From positions 1 through 31,825 of the forward strand of contig CAAGIP010000142.1 of assembly GCA_900769955.1 (NCBI GenBank): a stretch of DNA of 31,825 nucleotides, written 5' to 3'. Source of the stretch: Spirochaetia bacterium (GTDB taxonomy: Bacteria > Spirochaetota > Spirochaetia > Sphaerochaetales > Sphaerochaetaceae). Below the pieces are notes generated by a model, which worked only from the letters and a program-made list of their open reading frames with translations, was not told the origin of the DNA and searched no databases. The stretch's first letter is position 1; every line of letters begins with the position of its first letter. This document shows, one piece after another, positions 14,628 to 22,186 of the stretch. A program made the translations under genes and the position numbers.

Positions 14628-15686
14628 ATGTTCGGTTTTTCAGATGAAACCTATATCGATGTGGCAAGCGGCAGCGGCGGCTCCGGTTGTGTGTCGTTCC
14701 ACAGGGAAAAGTTCGTTCCCAAGGGCGGTCCCGACGGAGGCGACGGCGGAAGGGGCGGTGATGTCGTCTTCGTCGTCAGGGAGAACCTCAGGACCCTCGG
14801 ACACCTCAGAATGGTCCGTTCCTACAGGGCTGAGAACGGAAGAAACGGTCAGGGAGACAGGTGCTTCGGCCGTGACGGTGCCGATGTCGAGATCCCGGTA
14901 CCTCCCGGAACGGTTCTGAAGGATCCTGATACAGGAGAGGTCATCAAGGACCTTACCGGTCTTGACAGATATGTCTTCCTGAAGGGCGGAAAAGGCGGAC
15001 TCGGAAACTGGCACTTCAGAACTTCCGTAAGGCAGACACCGCGCTACGCACAGCCCGGAGAAAAGGGTGTTGAGTGCAGGGTCGGCGTTGAGCTTCTGGT
15101 CATAGCCGACATCGGCTTCGTGGGCTTTCCCAACGCGGGAAAGAGCTCGCTTCTCAATCTGCTCACAAACGCACGGAGCAAGGTTGCGGGCTATCCGTTC
15201 ACGACCAAGATTCCCCAGCTCGGCGCAATGAGATACGATGACCAGGATATGATCCTGGCAGATATTCCCGGTATCATCGAGGGTGCAAGTGAAGGTGCAG
15301 GAATGGGCTTTAAGTTCCTCCGTCACATCTCAAGAACAAAGGCTCTTGCATTCCTCATCGATCTTTCCGATGAAAACTATCTCGATTCCTACAGGATACT
15401 CACGAACGAGCTTCATACATTCGCTCCCGAGCTTTTATCAAAGCCGCAGGTCATAATAGCAAGTAAGTATGATGAACCCGGTGCGGAGGAGCGCTATGAA
15501 AAGCTCTCGGAGGAGTTCGGGGACACTCCTGTTCATAAACTTTCCATCTACATGGATGAGACAGTTGAGGATGTGAAGAGGGCCTTCATCAGGGTAGTGA
15601 GCGAAGCGGGTATGAAGAAGACTGATGATAACGGCGGTTTTACCGCAAAGGTTGATAAAGATGCCTACTACAGAGATGAAGAGTAA
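14628..15686 (+). CDS. obg: GTPase Obg (ribosome assembly)
   Basis: A 352-residue GTPase that acts late in 50S subunit assembly. The glycine-rich Obg domain spans about 1-158 (ASGSGGSGCVSFHREKFVPK, GGPDGGDGGRGGDV). In the G domain, G1 is GFPNAGKS (166-173) and G3 is DIPG (212-215) followed by IIEGASEGAGMG. The G4 motif reads SKYD (279-282), with Ser instead of the usual Asn of NKxD. There is no OCT domain. GAGAGGG precedes the ATG. It heads the overlapping cluster nadD, yqeK, lipoprotein, rsfS. The usual upstream neighbours rplU-rpmA are separated from it. Confidence 0.96.
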   Translation: MFGFSDETYIDVASGSGGSGCVSFHREKFVPKGGPDGGDGGRGGDVVFVVRENLRTLGHLRMVRSYRAENGRNGQGDRCFGRDGADVEIPVPPGTVLKDPDTGEVIKDLTGLDRYVFLKGGKGGLGNWHFRTSVRQTPRYAQPGEKGVECRVGVELLVIADIGFVGFPNAGKSSLLNLLTNARSKVAGYPFTTKIPQLGAMRYDDQDMILADIPGIIEGASEGAGMGFKFLRHISRTKALAFLIDLSDENYLDSYRILTNELHTFAPELLSKPQVIIASKYDEPGAEERYEKLSEEFGDTPVHKLSIYMDETVEDVKRAFIRVVSEAGMKKTDDNGGFTAKVDKDAYYRDEE

Positions 15687-16263
15687 GCTTACATGTATTT
15701 TCGGAGGTACCTTTGACCCGATACACAAAGGACACCTCCATCTCCTGCATCAGCTGGAAGAAAATACACCGTATGAGCGTGTCATCGTGATCCCCGCCAG
15801 AATTTCAAATTTCAAGCAGGATACCCATCCCACTGCCGCCATGGATCGTTACAACATGGTGAAGATCGCACTGAATGAGTACAGCACCAAGTATCCCTCA
15901 AGACTGGAACTGGCTGTCAGCGACATAGAAATTAAACGCGGAGGTGTAAGCTACACTTACGATACCGTGATAGACGTTATGGAAAAGTGGCCGATAACGG
16001 GACGCCTCGGCATCCTTATGGGCGATGACCTTCTGGAGGGCCTGGACAGATGGTACCGTGCGGAGGAGCTTAAGGAACTTGTCGACTTTGTATGCTTTAC
16101 CCGTGACGGTGTTGAAGTCCCTGAGCGTGAGGGGTACCACATCAGGATGATCAATGCTCCTGCATATCAGGCATCGAGCACGGATGTGCGCGGCGGGGAC
16201 CTGTCACAGCTGACTGAAGGAGTGAGGGCGTATGTCGATGCTCATGGATTATACAGAGCTTGA
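15676..16263 (+). CDS. nadD: Nicotinate-nucleotide adenylyltransferase
   Basis: A 195-residue enzyme that converts nicotinate mononucleotide to deamido-NAD, a core step of NAD synthesis. The nucleotidyltransferase motif CIFGGTFDPIHKGHLHLL lies near the N-terminus and SSTDVRGG near the C-terminus, both diagnostic. The start is uncertain: ATG 15676 (MKSKLTCIFGG) gives the length and N-terminus usual for NadD, overlapping obg by 11 bases. ATG 15661, with AAAGG about 9 bases upstream, would add five residues. The gene is translationally linked to obg in front and overlaps yqeK by 32 bases behind, the conserved obg-nadD-yqeK order. Confidence 0.94.
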   Translation: MKSKLTCIFGGTFDPIHKGHLHLLHQLEENTPYERVIVIPARISNFKQDTHPTAAMDRYNMVKIALNEYSTKYPSRLELAVSDIEIKRGGVSYTYDTVIDVMEKWPITGRLGILMGDDLLEGLDRWYRAEELKELVDFVCFTRDGVEVPEREGYHIRMINAPAYQASSTDVRGGDLSQLTEGVRAYVDAHGLYRA

Positions 16264-16822
16264 GGAGCTTGTCAGAAAACATCTGAAGCCTTCGAGATTC
16301 ATCCACTCTGAGGGTGTTGCCGAAGTGTGCAGTGATCTTACTGAAAGGTTTCTCTCAGACAGGGTCCCGGGACTCTATACAGGAATTTTCCACGACTGGT
16401 GCCGTTACATGAGCGATGAGGAACTCCTTGCAGCGTGCATGGGAAGGATTTCAGACATCGCACCTGAGGAAAAGGAAAAACCCATGCTCCTTCATGGAGC
16501 TGCGGCATCACTCGTGATGAAGGATATTGTCGGAGATGTTCCGTCTTCCTGGCTCCATGCGATAAGACACCATACGCTCGGAAGTGCCGATATGGGCGTG
16601 CTCGGAGCATGCCTTTACATTTCTGATTACCTTGAGCCAAACAGGAAGCACATAACAGCAGAGGACCGGGAAATGATTCTCTCGATGCCATGTCTTGAGC
16701 AAATGGTTCTGGAAATACTCCGACGTGAGGAAGCTTACTATAAGACAAGCGGGATGAATAGGGCAGGCCGCACTGCCATCCTTAATGACTTTCTGTTAAA
16801 TGGAGGCTTCTTTCAGGTATGA
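16232..16822 (+). CDS. yqeK: HD-domain nucleotide phosphohydrolase YqeK (diadenosine tetraphosphate hydrolase family)
   Basis: A 196-residue HD-superfamily hydrolase; family members cleave Ap4A symmetrically. Metal-binding features are RFIHSEGV (about 24-31), the HD pair in GIFHDWCRYM (about 52), LLHGAAASLV (about 87) and AIRHHTLG (about 110), then ISDYLEPNRK. All the expected His/Asp positions are present. ATG 16232 is chosen because GGAG lies 9 bases upstream; nearby in-frame ATGs at 16238 and 16244 are alternatives. It overlaps nadD by 32 bases and the next gene by 4 (ATGA). Confidence 0.9.
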   Translation: MSMLMDYTELEELVRKHLKPSRFIHSEGVAEVCSDLTERFLSDRVPGLYTGIFHDWCRYMSDEELLAACMGRISDIAPEEKEKPMLLHGAAASLVMKDIVGDVPSSWLHAIRHHTLGSADMGVLGACLYISDYLEPNRKHITAEDREMILSMPCLEQMVLEILRREEAYYKTSGMNRAGRTAILNDFLLNGGFFQV

Positions 16823-17361
16823 GAAGAGTCCTTGCCGCAACTTGTCTCCTATTACTGCTGATCTCATGTTCAGGGAAGAGTGAAGCGTTCTTCCTGGAAG
16901 GTGAAAGCGTTGCCGCAGTATACATCACTGACAGGAACACTGCGGTGAAGATCACGGTTGATGAAGAGGCTCTTTCCTTTCTCCGTGAGGAAAGCGGACT
17001 TGAGGGTGCTTCTCTCTTTGAGGATATCTTTCCATACTCTGTGAAGAGCTATCAGAAAGTGAGTGATGAGGATTTTCTGTTAAGACAGAACATCTTCTCA
17101 TCGCTATGCGAGGTCACCGGTTCTTCCGATACCCTGCATGCCTTTTCCGCCTTTGCCGGGGACTTGAGAAAAACGGACTTTACCGCTACTATAAATACGC
17201 TCTCATCTGACTTTGATGATACTGCTCTCTCTAAGACCGTGAGGAAGAACACTGCGGTCTGGGAATATCATCTCGGGGCCGTCATTTCCACAGGACGCAC
17301 TTACAGTGAGAACAGGGCATTCATCAGAAGATGGACGCTTAACATAATGAGGAAAACATGA
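16819..17361 (+). CDS. Small lipoprotein of unknown function in the obg operon
   Basis: A 180-residue secreted lipoprotein. The N-terminus is a lipoprotein signal (RR, hydrophobic core, then LISC with Cys17 as the lipidation site). The mature part is mixed alpha/beta, acidic in the middle, with a basic C-terminus (RRWTLNIMRKT). I recognise no domain. In several spirochaetes and Firmicutes this slot between yqeK and rsfS holds a LytR-CpsA-Psr cell-wall ligase, but none of its Arg/Asp motifs are visible here. The start overlaps yqeK by ATGA and the end overlaps rsfS by ATGA, so translation is coupled on both sides. Confidence 0.8.
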   Translation: MRRVLAATCLLLLLISCSGKSEAFFLEGESVAAVYITDRNTAVKITVDEEALSFLREESGLEGASLFEDIFPYSVKSYQKVSDEDFLLRQNIFSSLCEVTGSSDTLHAFSAFAGDLRKTDFTATINTLSSDFDDTALSKTVRKNTAVWEYHLGAVISTGRTYSENRAFIRRWTLNIMRKT

Positions 17362-17693
17362 GACAGGAAATACAGAACAAGGCAGAAGCCGTTAAGGCTT
17401 TTCTTGAAGAGCATAACTGCAGGGACGTCGTCATCATTCCCCTTGACGAAGGCGCATTCACTGACTGCTTCGTAATCGGGACCGTGACAAGTGTCGGTCA
17501 TCTCAGGGGTGTCGTCCACCAGATCTGGACACTCCTCAACGATCTCGGACTTCAGGTCAACAACCGCCATAAGACTCCGGGGGAGGATGGATGGGAGCTC
17601 ATCGACTGCAATGACATCGTCATTCACCTGATGAGCAGTGAGCTAAGGGAGTTCTACTCACTTGAAAAGCTCTGGAAAGCAAGCGAAAGATAA
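17358..17693 (+). CDS. rsfS: Ribosomal silencing factor RsfS
   Basis: A 111-residue protein of the Iojap/RsfS family that binds L14 and blocks subunit joining in slow growth. Typical motifs are CRDVVIIPLDEGAFTDCFVIGTV, then VNNRHKTPGEDGWELIDCNDIVIHLMSSELREFYSLEKLW. It is the last gene of the obg operon, starting within the stop of the lipoprotein gene (ATGA), and is followed by a strong hairpin. Confidence 0.93.
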   Translation: MRQEIQNKAEAVKAFLEEHNCRDVVIIPLDEGAFTDCFVIGTVTSVGHLRGVVHQIWTLLNDLGLQVNNRHKTPGEDGWELIDCNDIVIHLMSSELREFYSLEKLWKASER

Positions 17694-17697
17694 GCAA

Positions 17698-17720
17698 AAA
17701 GCCGTCGGTCAGACGGCTTT
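17698..17720. terminator. Bidirectional terminator between rsfS and the MATE gene
   Basis: AAAGCCGTC (17698-17706) pairs with GACGGCTTT (17712-17720), loop GGTCA. A-rich and T-rich flanks on both sides serve two convergent genes. Confidence 0.85.
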
Positions 17721-17725
17721 CTCAT

Positions 17726-19078
17726 TTATATAACCCTCTTGGTCATCCATTTTCCCTTCAGCCAGCGCGCTGAGAAGCATAGGCTTCTGAAGCACCAGTC
17801 GACGACCATCGAGATATTGGCACCAAGCAGTCCCAGACCGAAGAATGCACCGAGTACGTATGAAAGGATAACCCTGAAAATCCACATGCTGAGCATGGAT
17901 ACCGACATTGTGTATCTTGCATCACCTGCCGCCCTGAGAAAGTTGGGAAGGGTGAAGGAAATGGGCCAGATAATAAGCGTGCACACAAGCAGGAAGCGGT
18001 TATTGATGATGCTGAGTCTCATTGCTTCGTCCGATAGGCTGTAGAGCGAGGAAAGGAAGGGTGTCGCTGCGTAGAAGAAGGTGCATGAGAAGATGAACAT
18101 CGCGTACACAAGCAGCAAAAGGCGTTTTGCATAGTACTTTGCCGCATCATGTCTTCCGGCTCCTATGCACTGCCCAATTACCGTGATCGAGGCCATTCCG
18201 ATCACGGCACCTGGGAGGTTCGCAAAGGAGTTGATGTTGTTGACAACCGCATTGGCGGCAATGGAAGCGGTTCCGAAAGATGCGATGAGTGACTGTACAA
18301 GTATCTTGCCGATGTGGAACATAGAGTTTTCAATACCGCTCGGAAGCCCGATCCTGAGTATTCGCTTTATCATTGAGGGTATGAGCGTGACCTGATAAAG
18401 CTTTTCGATATGGATGTCGAGCTTTCTGTCTGAGATGACGATGAGCATTATCAATGCACTGACCACACGTGATGCAAGGGATGCAATTCCCGCACCCATG
18501 CTTCCCAGGTGGAAGATGAATATGAGTACCGCGTTTCCTCCGATGTTTATGATGTTCATGACGATCGAGACAAGCATCGTGATGCGGCTTTTTCCCATAC
18601 TCCTGCAAAGTGCGTTGCAGCTGTTCGTGATCGCAAGGAAGGGGTAGGAAATGAGGATGAAGACGAAGTACTGAAGGGCATAGGTCATTACATCTTCCTC
18701 AATGTGACCGAAAACAAGGGCAAGTATGCCTCGATTGAAGATGAGACCGAGAAGTGTTATCGCGCCGGAAAAGAATGCGGTTATGAGTATGAGCTGCTTT
18801 GCCGCCTTTGATGCCGATTCCTTATCCTTTCTTCCAAGATACTGGCTGGCGACGACGGCACCGCCTGTTGCGAATGCGGCGAAGAGCTGTATGAAGAGAT
18901 TTGAGAGTGAGTCAACCAGTGAGATGCCGCTGACGGCACTCTCCCCGACATTGGCGACCATTATTGTGTCGGCCATTCCGATCGTGAGCGTGAGTATCTG
19001 CTCGATCAGGAGAGGAATAATCAAAGCCTTCAGAAAGCCTTTGGGAAAAAGCCCTGAAGTATCTGTTTTAGGTTTCAT
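17726..19078 (-). CDS. MATE family efflux transporter (second copy, different subgroup)
   Basis: A 450-residue membrane exporter with about twelve hydrophobic segments. PLLIEQILTLTIGMADTIMVANVG, VASQYLGRKDKESA, NAVVNNINSFANLPGAVIGMASITVIGQCIGAGRHD and LPNFLRAAGDARYTM match the NorM/DinF-like MATE core. It is clearly distinct from the MATE protein at 748-2112, so this is not a recent duplication. ATG 19078 is preferred over a TTG at 19114: a promoter (TTGAAA, 17 bases, TAAATT) ends 7 bases before it, and AGGAG lies inside that gap. That spacing gives either a leaderless mRNA or an unusually short Shine-Dalgarno distance. The substrate is unknown. Confidence 0.92.
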   Translation of the reverse strand: MKPKTDTSGLFPKGFLKALIIPLLIEQILTLTIGMADTIMVANVGESAVSGISLVDSLSNLFIQLFAAFATGGAVVASQYLGRKDKESASKAAKQLILITAFFSGAITLLGLIFNRGILALVFGHIEEDVMTYALQYFVFILISYPFLAITNSCNALCRSMGKSRITMLVSIVMNIINIGGNAVLIFIFHLGSMGAGIASLASRVVSALIMLIVISDRKLDIHIEKLYQVTLIPSMIKRILRIGLPSGIENSMFHIGKILVQSLIASFGTASIAANAVVNNINSFANLPGAVIGMASITVIGQCIGAGRHDAAKYYAKRLLLLVYAMFIFSCTFFYAATPFLSSLYSLSDEAMRLSIINNRFLLVCTLIIWPISFTLPNFLRAAGDARYTMSVSMLSMWIFRVILSYVLGAFFGLGLLGANISMVVDWCFRSLCFSARWLKGKWMTKRVI

Positions 19079-19085
19079 GGCTCCT

Positions 19086-19114
19086 AATTTATTGTTTTTG
19101 AAATAAAGTTTCAA
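19086..19114 (-). promoter_or_regulatory. Promoter of the second MATE gene, probably leaderless
   Basis: -35 TTGAAA (19109-19114), 17-base spacer, -10 TAAATT (19086-19091); ATG begins 7 bases after the -10. Confidence 0.55.
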
Positions 19115-19127
19115 CCAGTGAAATGAT

Positions 19128-20309
19128 TTATTTTTCTTTGCATAGTAACTTCCTGAAGGAGACTTCCATTAAAAGCGCACCGAGAGGTGCCGTTACCACT
19201 ATGGAAAGCACCGCAACGGAGAGAATAAGTCTTCCGGATGAAAGACCCATCGCAAAGGGAACTCCTCCTATTGCGGCCTGTACGGTAGCCTTAGGAAGGT
19301 ATGCAAAAACCGTGAAGAGCTTCTCCTTCAGGTTAAGTGGAGTCTTTGTCAGCGCAATTACTACCCCCAGTGAGCGCACCGTGAGCGAGAGCGCAAGCAG
19401 AATGAGCGCGCTGCTCCCTGCTTCGAGTGTATAGCGTACGTCGACAGCCGCTCCGATCATGACAAAGAGAATTATCTCAGCACCTGCCCATAGATGAGTG
19501 AAAGAGGTGGCTTCAGCGGCAGAATCCTTATCCTTTACCTTTATTAATGCGGCTGCGGCAACCACGGCAAGGAGCCCTGAGAAGGCAAAGTACGGCTTTG
19601 CCATATCCTCAATGCTTACAAGAAGAAGGGAAAGGGCAAGGATCATGATGACCTTTACTGGAACTGATGCTTTTGTCATTCGTTTCATCAATATTGAAAG
19701 AATGAAGCCTGAAAGTATCCCTCCGGCAATTCCCGAGATAATTGAAACGGGGATGTCAGCAAATTCATCAAGGCTTACGCTTCCGCCTCCCGCGGCGGTA
19801 AGGAACGTGGAAAAGAGCACGATGACGAAGATGTCATCCATTGAAGCTCCTGCCAGAATCATCTGGGGGATGCTTTTGTCCGTCCCGTATCCGCTATCCA
19901 TAAGTTCACTCATCTTCGGAATGACTACGGCAGGGGATACTGCCGCAAGCACTGAGCCGAGGAGTGCGGCCTCAGTATATGAAATGTCAAAGAGCATCGG
20001 AGAGAGGAAAGTCACTGCCGAAAGCTCGAAGAGTGCCGGGAGAAAAGAGAGCAGGAGTGCGGGCCTTCCCACTTTCTTCAGGTCTGAAAGGTTGAGGGAG
20101 AGTCCAGCTTTGAGAAGTATTATCACAAGGGCAAGCTTTCTGAGGTCTGAGGAAATGAAAAGTATTTTCTCATCGAGAAGTGAAAACGCACATGGTCCGA
20201 TCAGAATTCCGGCAGCAAGCATGCCTATTATCCTGGGGAGATTAAGTGCCTTTGCAAGGTAAGCACCAAGAAGACCTGATATGAATATTACTGATAGTGA
20301 AAACAACAT
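19128..20309 (-). CDS. Cation:proton antiporter (CPA family)
   Basis: A 393-residue membrane protein with about twelve hydrophobic segments that probably exchanges Na+ or K+ for H+. The start GLLGAYLAKALNLPRIIGMLAAGILIGP is typical of NhaP/Kef-type proteins. The transport-site Asp pair is in ILAGASMDDIFVIVLF, and SVLAAVSPAVVIPKM is the conserved unwound helix. No C-terminal TrkA domain is present, so gating by nucleotide is unlikely. It is preceded by its own promoter and a hairpin at +1. The ABC operon lies upstream on the same strand, and the second MATE gene starts about 50 bases downstream with its own promoter. Confidence 0.9.
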   Translation of the reverse strand: MLFSLSVIFISGLLGAYLAKALNLPRIIGMLAAGILIGPCAFSLLDEKILFISSDLRKLALVIILLKAGLSLNLSDLKKVGRPALLLSFLPALFELSAVTFLSPMLFDISYTEAALLGSVLAAVSPAVVIPKMSELMDSGYGTDKSIPQMILAGASMDDIFVIVLFSTFLTAAGGGSVSLDEFADIPVSIISGIAGGILSGFILSILMKRMTKASVPVKVIMILALSLLLVSIEDMAKPYFAFSGLLAVVAAAALIKVKDKDSAAEATSFTHLWAGAEIILFVMIGAAVDVRYTLEAGSSALILLALSLTVRSLGVVIALTKTPLNLKEKLFTVFAYLPKATVQAAIGGVPFAMGLSSGRLILSVAVLSIVVTAPLGALLMEVSFRKLLCKEK

Positions 20310-20310
20310 A

Positions 20311-20366
20311 AATGCCCCGTGTCAGTGTGACAGAGGCATTTTAAGCATTAAAGTGTAATGAGGCAA
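20311..20366 (-). promoter_or_regulatory. Antiporter promoter with hairpin at +1
   Basis: Minus strand: -35 TTGCCT (20361-20366), 17-base spacer, -10 TAAAAT (20338-20343). Predicted +1 (about 20331) coincides with the hairpin TGTCA-cac-TGACA (20320-20332). Outer arms AATGCC and GGCATT (20311-20316, 20335-20340) could extend it into a terminator for the upstream ABC genes. Confidence 0.5.
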
Positions 20367-20369
20367 TAA

Positions 20370-21158
20370 TCAGACAGTGAGAAGTGTTTCGTCAGTAGTG
20401 TAATCCTTCTTTCTGATCTGCCTGAAACGCTCGATGAGAAGAGGAACTGTGAGACTCTTCTTTTCATCTCCGCTCACATTCAGGATGATGTGACCTTCAT
20501 CCATCATGATTAGTCTGTTTCCGAAGTCGATGGCCTGCTGCATGTTGTGTGTTACCATCATCGCGGTGAGACTGTCCTTGCTAATATACTTCTCAGTCAG
20601 TTCCATTACTGTTTTTGCGTTTCCCGGATCGAGGGCTGCAGTGTGCTCATCAAGGAGAAGGAGTTTCGGATGGCTCATGCATGCCATGATGAGCGTGAGT
20701 GCCTGACGCTGACCGCCTGATAAAAGTCCCACGTTGTCCTCAAGCCTGTCCTGAAGCCCGATCGGTTCAAGAAGCTTCTGGAAAAGCGCCTTCTTCTCAC
20801 TGTTGTATGTGAAAGTAAAGCCCTTCATTCCCTTTTTAAGGCTCAGCGTCAGATTGTCCTTTATTGACATATTCCCGCTCGTGCCCTTAGTCGGATCCTG
20901 GAAGATACGACCGATGGAAAAAGCCCTTCTGTACTCGGGTGAGTGCGTGATGTCCTCACCGTCAAGTGTTATCGTCCCGCTTGTGACGGGGAACGTACCG
21001 GCTATCATGTTGAAGAGGGTGGACTTACCGCTTCCGTTTGATCCGATGACTGATACGACATCACCTTTTTCCACATGGAGGCTTATGTCCTCAAGTGCAA
21101 CCTTCTCATTGACTGTTCCGGGAAAGAAAACCTTTGTTACGTGTTTAATGTCCAGCAT
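20370..21158 (-). CDS. ABC transporter ATP-binding protein (TrpZ-like)
   Basis: A 262-residue ATPase that powers the adjacent permease. Walker A is GSNGSGKST (about 38-46), the signature is LLSGGQRQALTL (about 146), Walker B is KLLLLDEHTAALDP with catalytic Glu, and the switch His is in MVTHNMQQA. It closely follows the ATPases paired with ABC_sub_bind (DUF534)-type binding proteins, as in TrpXYZ of streptococci. ATG 21158 is chosen; it shares its A with the TGA of the permease gene, so translation is coupled. The frame is open one more codon to GTG 21161. Confidence 0.92.
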   Translation of the reverse strand: MLDIKHVTKVFFPGTVNEKVALEDISLHVEKGDVVSVIGSNGSGKSTLFNMIAGTFPVTSGTITLDGEDITHSPEYRRAFSIGRIFQDPTKGTSGNMSIKDNLTLSLKKGMKGFTFTYNSEKKALFQKLLEPIGLQDRLEDNVGLLSGGQRQALTLIMACMSHPKLLLLDEHTAALDPGNAKTVMELTEKYISKDSLTAMMVTHNMQQAIDFGNRLIMMDEGHIILNVSGDEKKSLTVPLLIERFRQIRKKDYTTDETLLTV

Positions 21159-22081
21159 CACTCATCCCCCCTGATTCTTGAAAGTGCTTTCTTCCTGGCA
21201 CTGTCCTCAGCTGCCTTTGTGCGTGTTGAGGCTATGACCAGTGAGATTATGACGAGAAGTCCCGTCAGGAGCTTGAAGTCATTCGGTGTGATTCCCACAA
21301 GGTAACCGTATTTTCTTCCAAAGTACATGAGTCCTTTGTAGATGATAGAGCCAAGGATTACACGCAGTGTGATGAGGCTTATCTTATTGGTTCTGAAGAG
21401 AAATTCACCGAGCATGATTGCGGCAAGTCCCTGTACTACCATGCCTGTACCAAGAGAGGCATCAGCAAAACCCTGATACTGCGCCAGCAGTGCACCTGAA
21501 AGGGCGATGAGTCCGTTTGAGAGTCCGAGACCTACGTACTTCAGCACTGATGGTGACATGCCGAGACTGATTACAACCTGTTCGTTGCCGCCGAGGGCAC
21601 CAAGGCTTATTCCCAGATCAGAGTGGAAGAAGAGATCGAGGATGACCTTCAGGACCACTATGAAAAGCAGCGTGCCGATAAGGGATGCTGCTTCAGGGGA
21701 AACAAAGCTGAAGAGCCTTGGAAATGCACGGTACATAGTGTCCACCTTAACAAGCGGAAGGTTTGCCTTATTTCCAAGAATCCTGAGGTTAACAGAGTAG
21801 AGCATCGTCATTGTCAGGATACCTGCAAGCAGACCGGGGATGTGAAGATGGTTGTGAATTGCAGCGGTAACTAGTCCGCATATTACTCCAGAAAGGAAGG
21901 CAAGCAGAACGGAGGCCGGGATCGGAAGACCCGATGTGATCGAGATCGCGGCAACAGCGGCTCCCGTGGCGACCGAACCGTCACATGTCAGATCGGCAAG
22001 ATCGAGGAGCCTGAAGCTTATCAGGATGCCAAGTGCCATGATCGAGAAGATCAGGCCTTCAATGAATATTCCTTCTATCAT
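21158..22081 (-). CDS. ABC transporter permease (TrpY-like)
   Basis: A 307-residue permease of the branched-chain amino acid/ribose type (BPD_transp_2), with about eight to nine hydrophobic segments. GILISFRLLDLADLTCDGSVATGAAVAA near the N-terminus, ALGGNEQVVISLGMSPSVLKYVGLGLSNGLIALSGALLAQYQGFAD in the middle and a final DFKLLTGLLVI match permeases that partner ABC_sub_bind proteins. AAGGG precedes the ATG. A hairpin terminator and a possible second promoter separate it from the binding-protein gene upstream. Confidence 0.92.
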   Translation of the reverse strand: MIEGIFIEGLIFSIMALGILISFRLLDLADLTCDGSVATGAAVAAISITSGLPIPASVLLAFLSGVICGLVTAAIHNHLHIPGLLAGILTMTMLYSVNLRILGNKANLPLVKVDTMYRAFPRLFSFVSPEAASLIGTLLFIVVLKVILDLFFHSDLGISLGALGGNEQVVISLGMSPSVLKYVGLGLSNGLIALSGALLAQYQGFADASLGTGMVVQGLAAIMLGEFLFRTNKISLITLRVILGSIIYKGLMYFGRKYGYLVGITPNDFKLLTGLLVIISLVIASTRTKAAEDSARKKALSRIRGDE

Positions 22082-22099
22082 TATAATTACCCTTAAACA

Positions 22100-22135
22100 A
22101 TAAACTGTTTAGCAGTTTATCAGATATGAGGTCAA
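22100..22135 (-). promoter_or_regulatory. Possible internal promoter and operator before the permease gene
   Basis: Minus strand TTGACC (22130-22135) is a good -35; the -10 about 18 bases on (TAAACA) is weak. Across it lies an inverted repeat, ATAAACTG (22100-22107) and CAGTTTAT (22113-22120), that could bind a regulator. Confidence 0.4.
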
Positions 22136-22139
22136 CAGC

Positions 22140-22175
22140 AAAAGAACGGGTCAATACATCCCCGTTCTTTTTAAA
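22140..22175 (-). terminator. Hairpin between binding-protein and permease genes
   Basis: AAAAGAACGGG (22140-22150) and CCCGTTCTTTT (22161-22171) form an 11-pair stem. On the minus strand it ends in TTTT. It probably stops most transcripts after the binding protein, which is needed in excess over the permease. Confidence 0.75.
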
Positions 22176-22186
22176 AAGCTTTATTG

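Noticed and set aside
14640..15326. Long open frame on the minus strand opposite obg
   Set aside because: It lies wholly antisense to the well-supported obg gene, has no ribosome site, and its composition mirrors obg codon bias.
17716..19114. TTG at 19114 as start of the second MATE protein
   Set aside because: No ribosome site, and the TTG is part of the -35 box TTGAAA of the likely promoter for the ATG at 19078.
19498..20262. 254-codon plus-strand frame opposite the antiporter
   Set aside because: Antisense to a clear membrane-protein gene; the Ser/Ala/Arg-rich product is the usual shadow of such genes.
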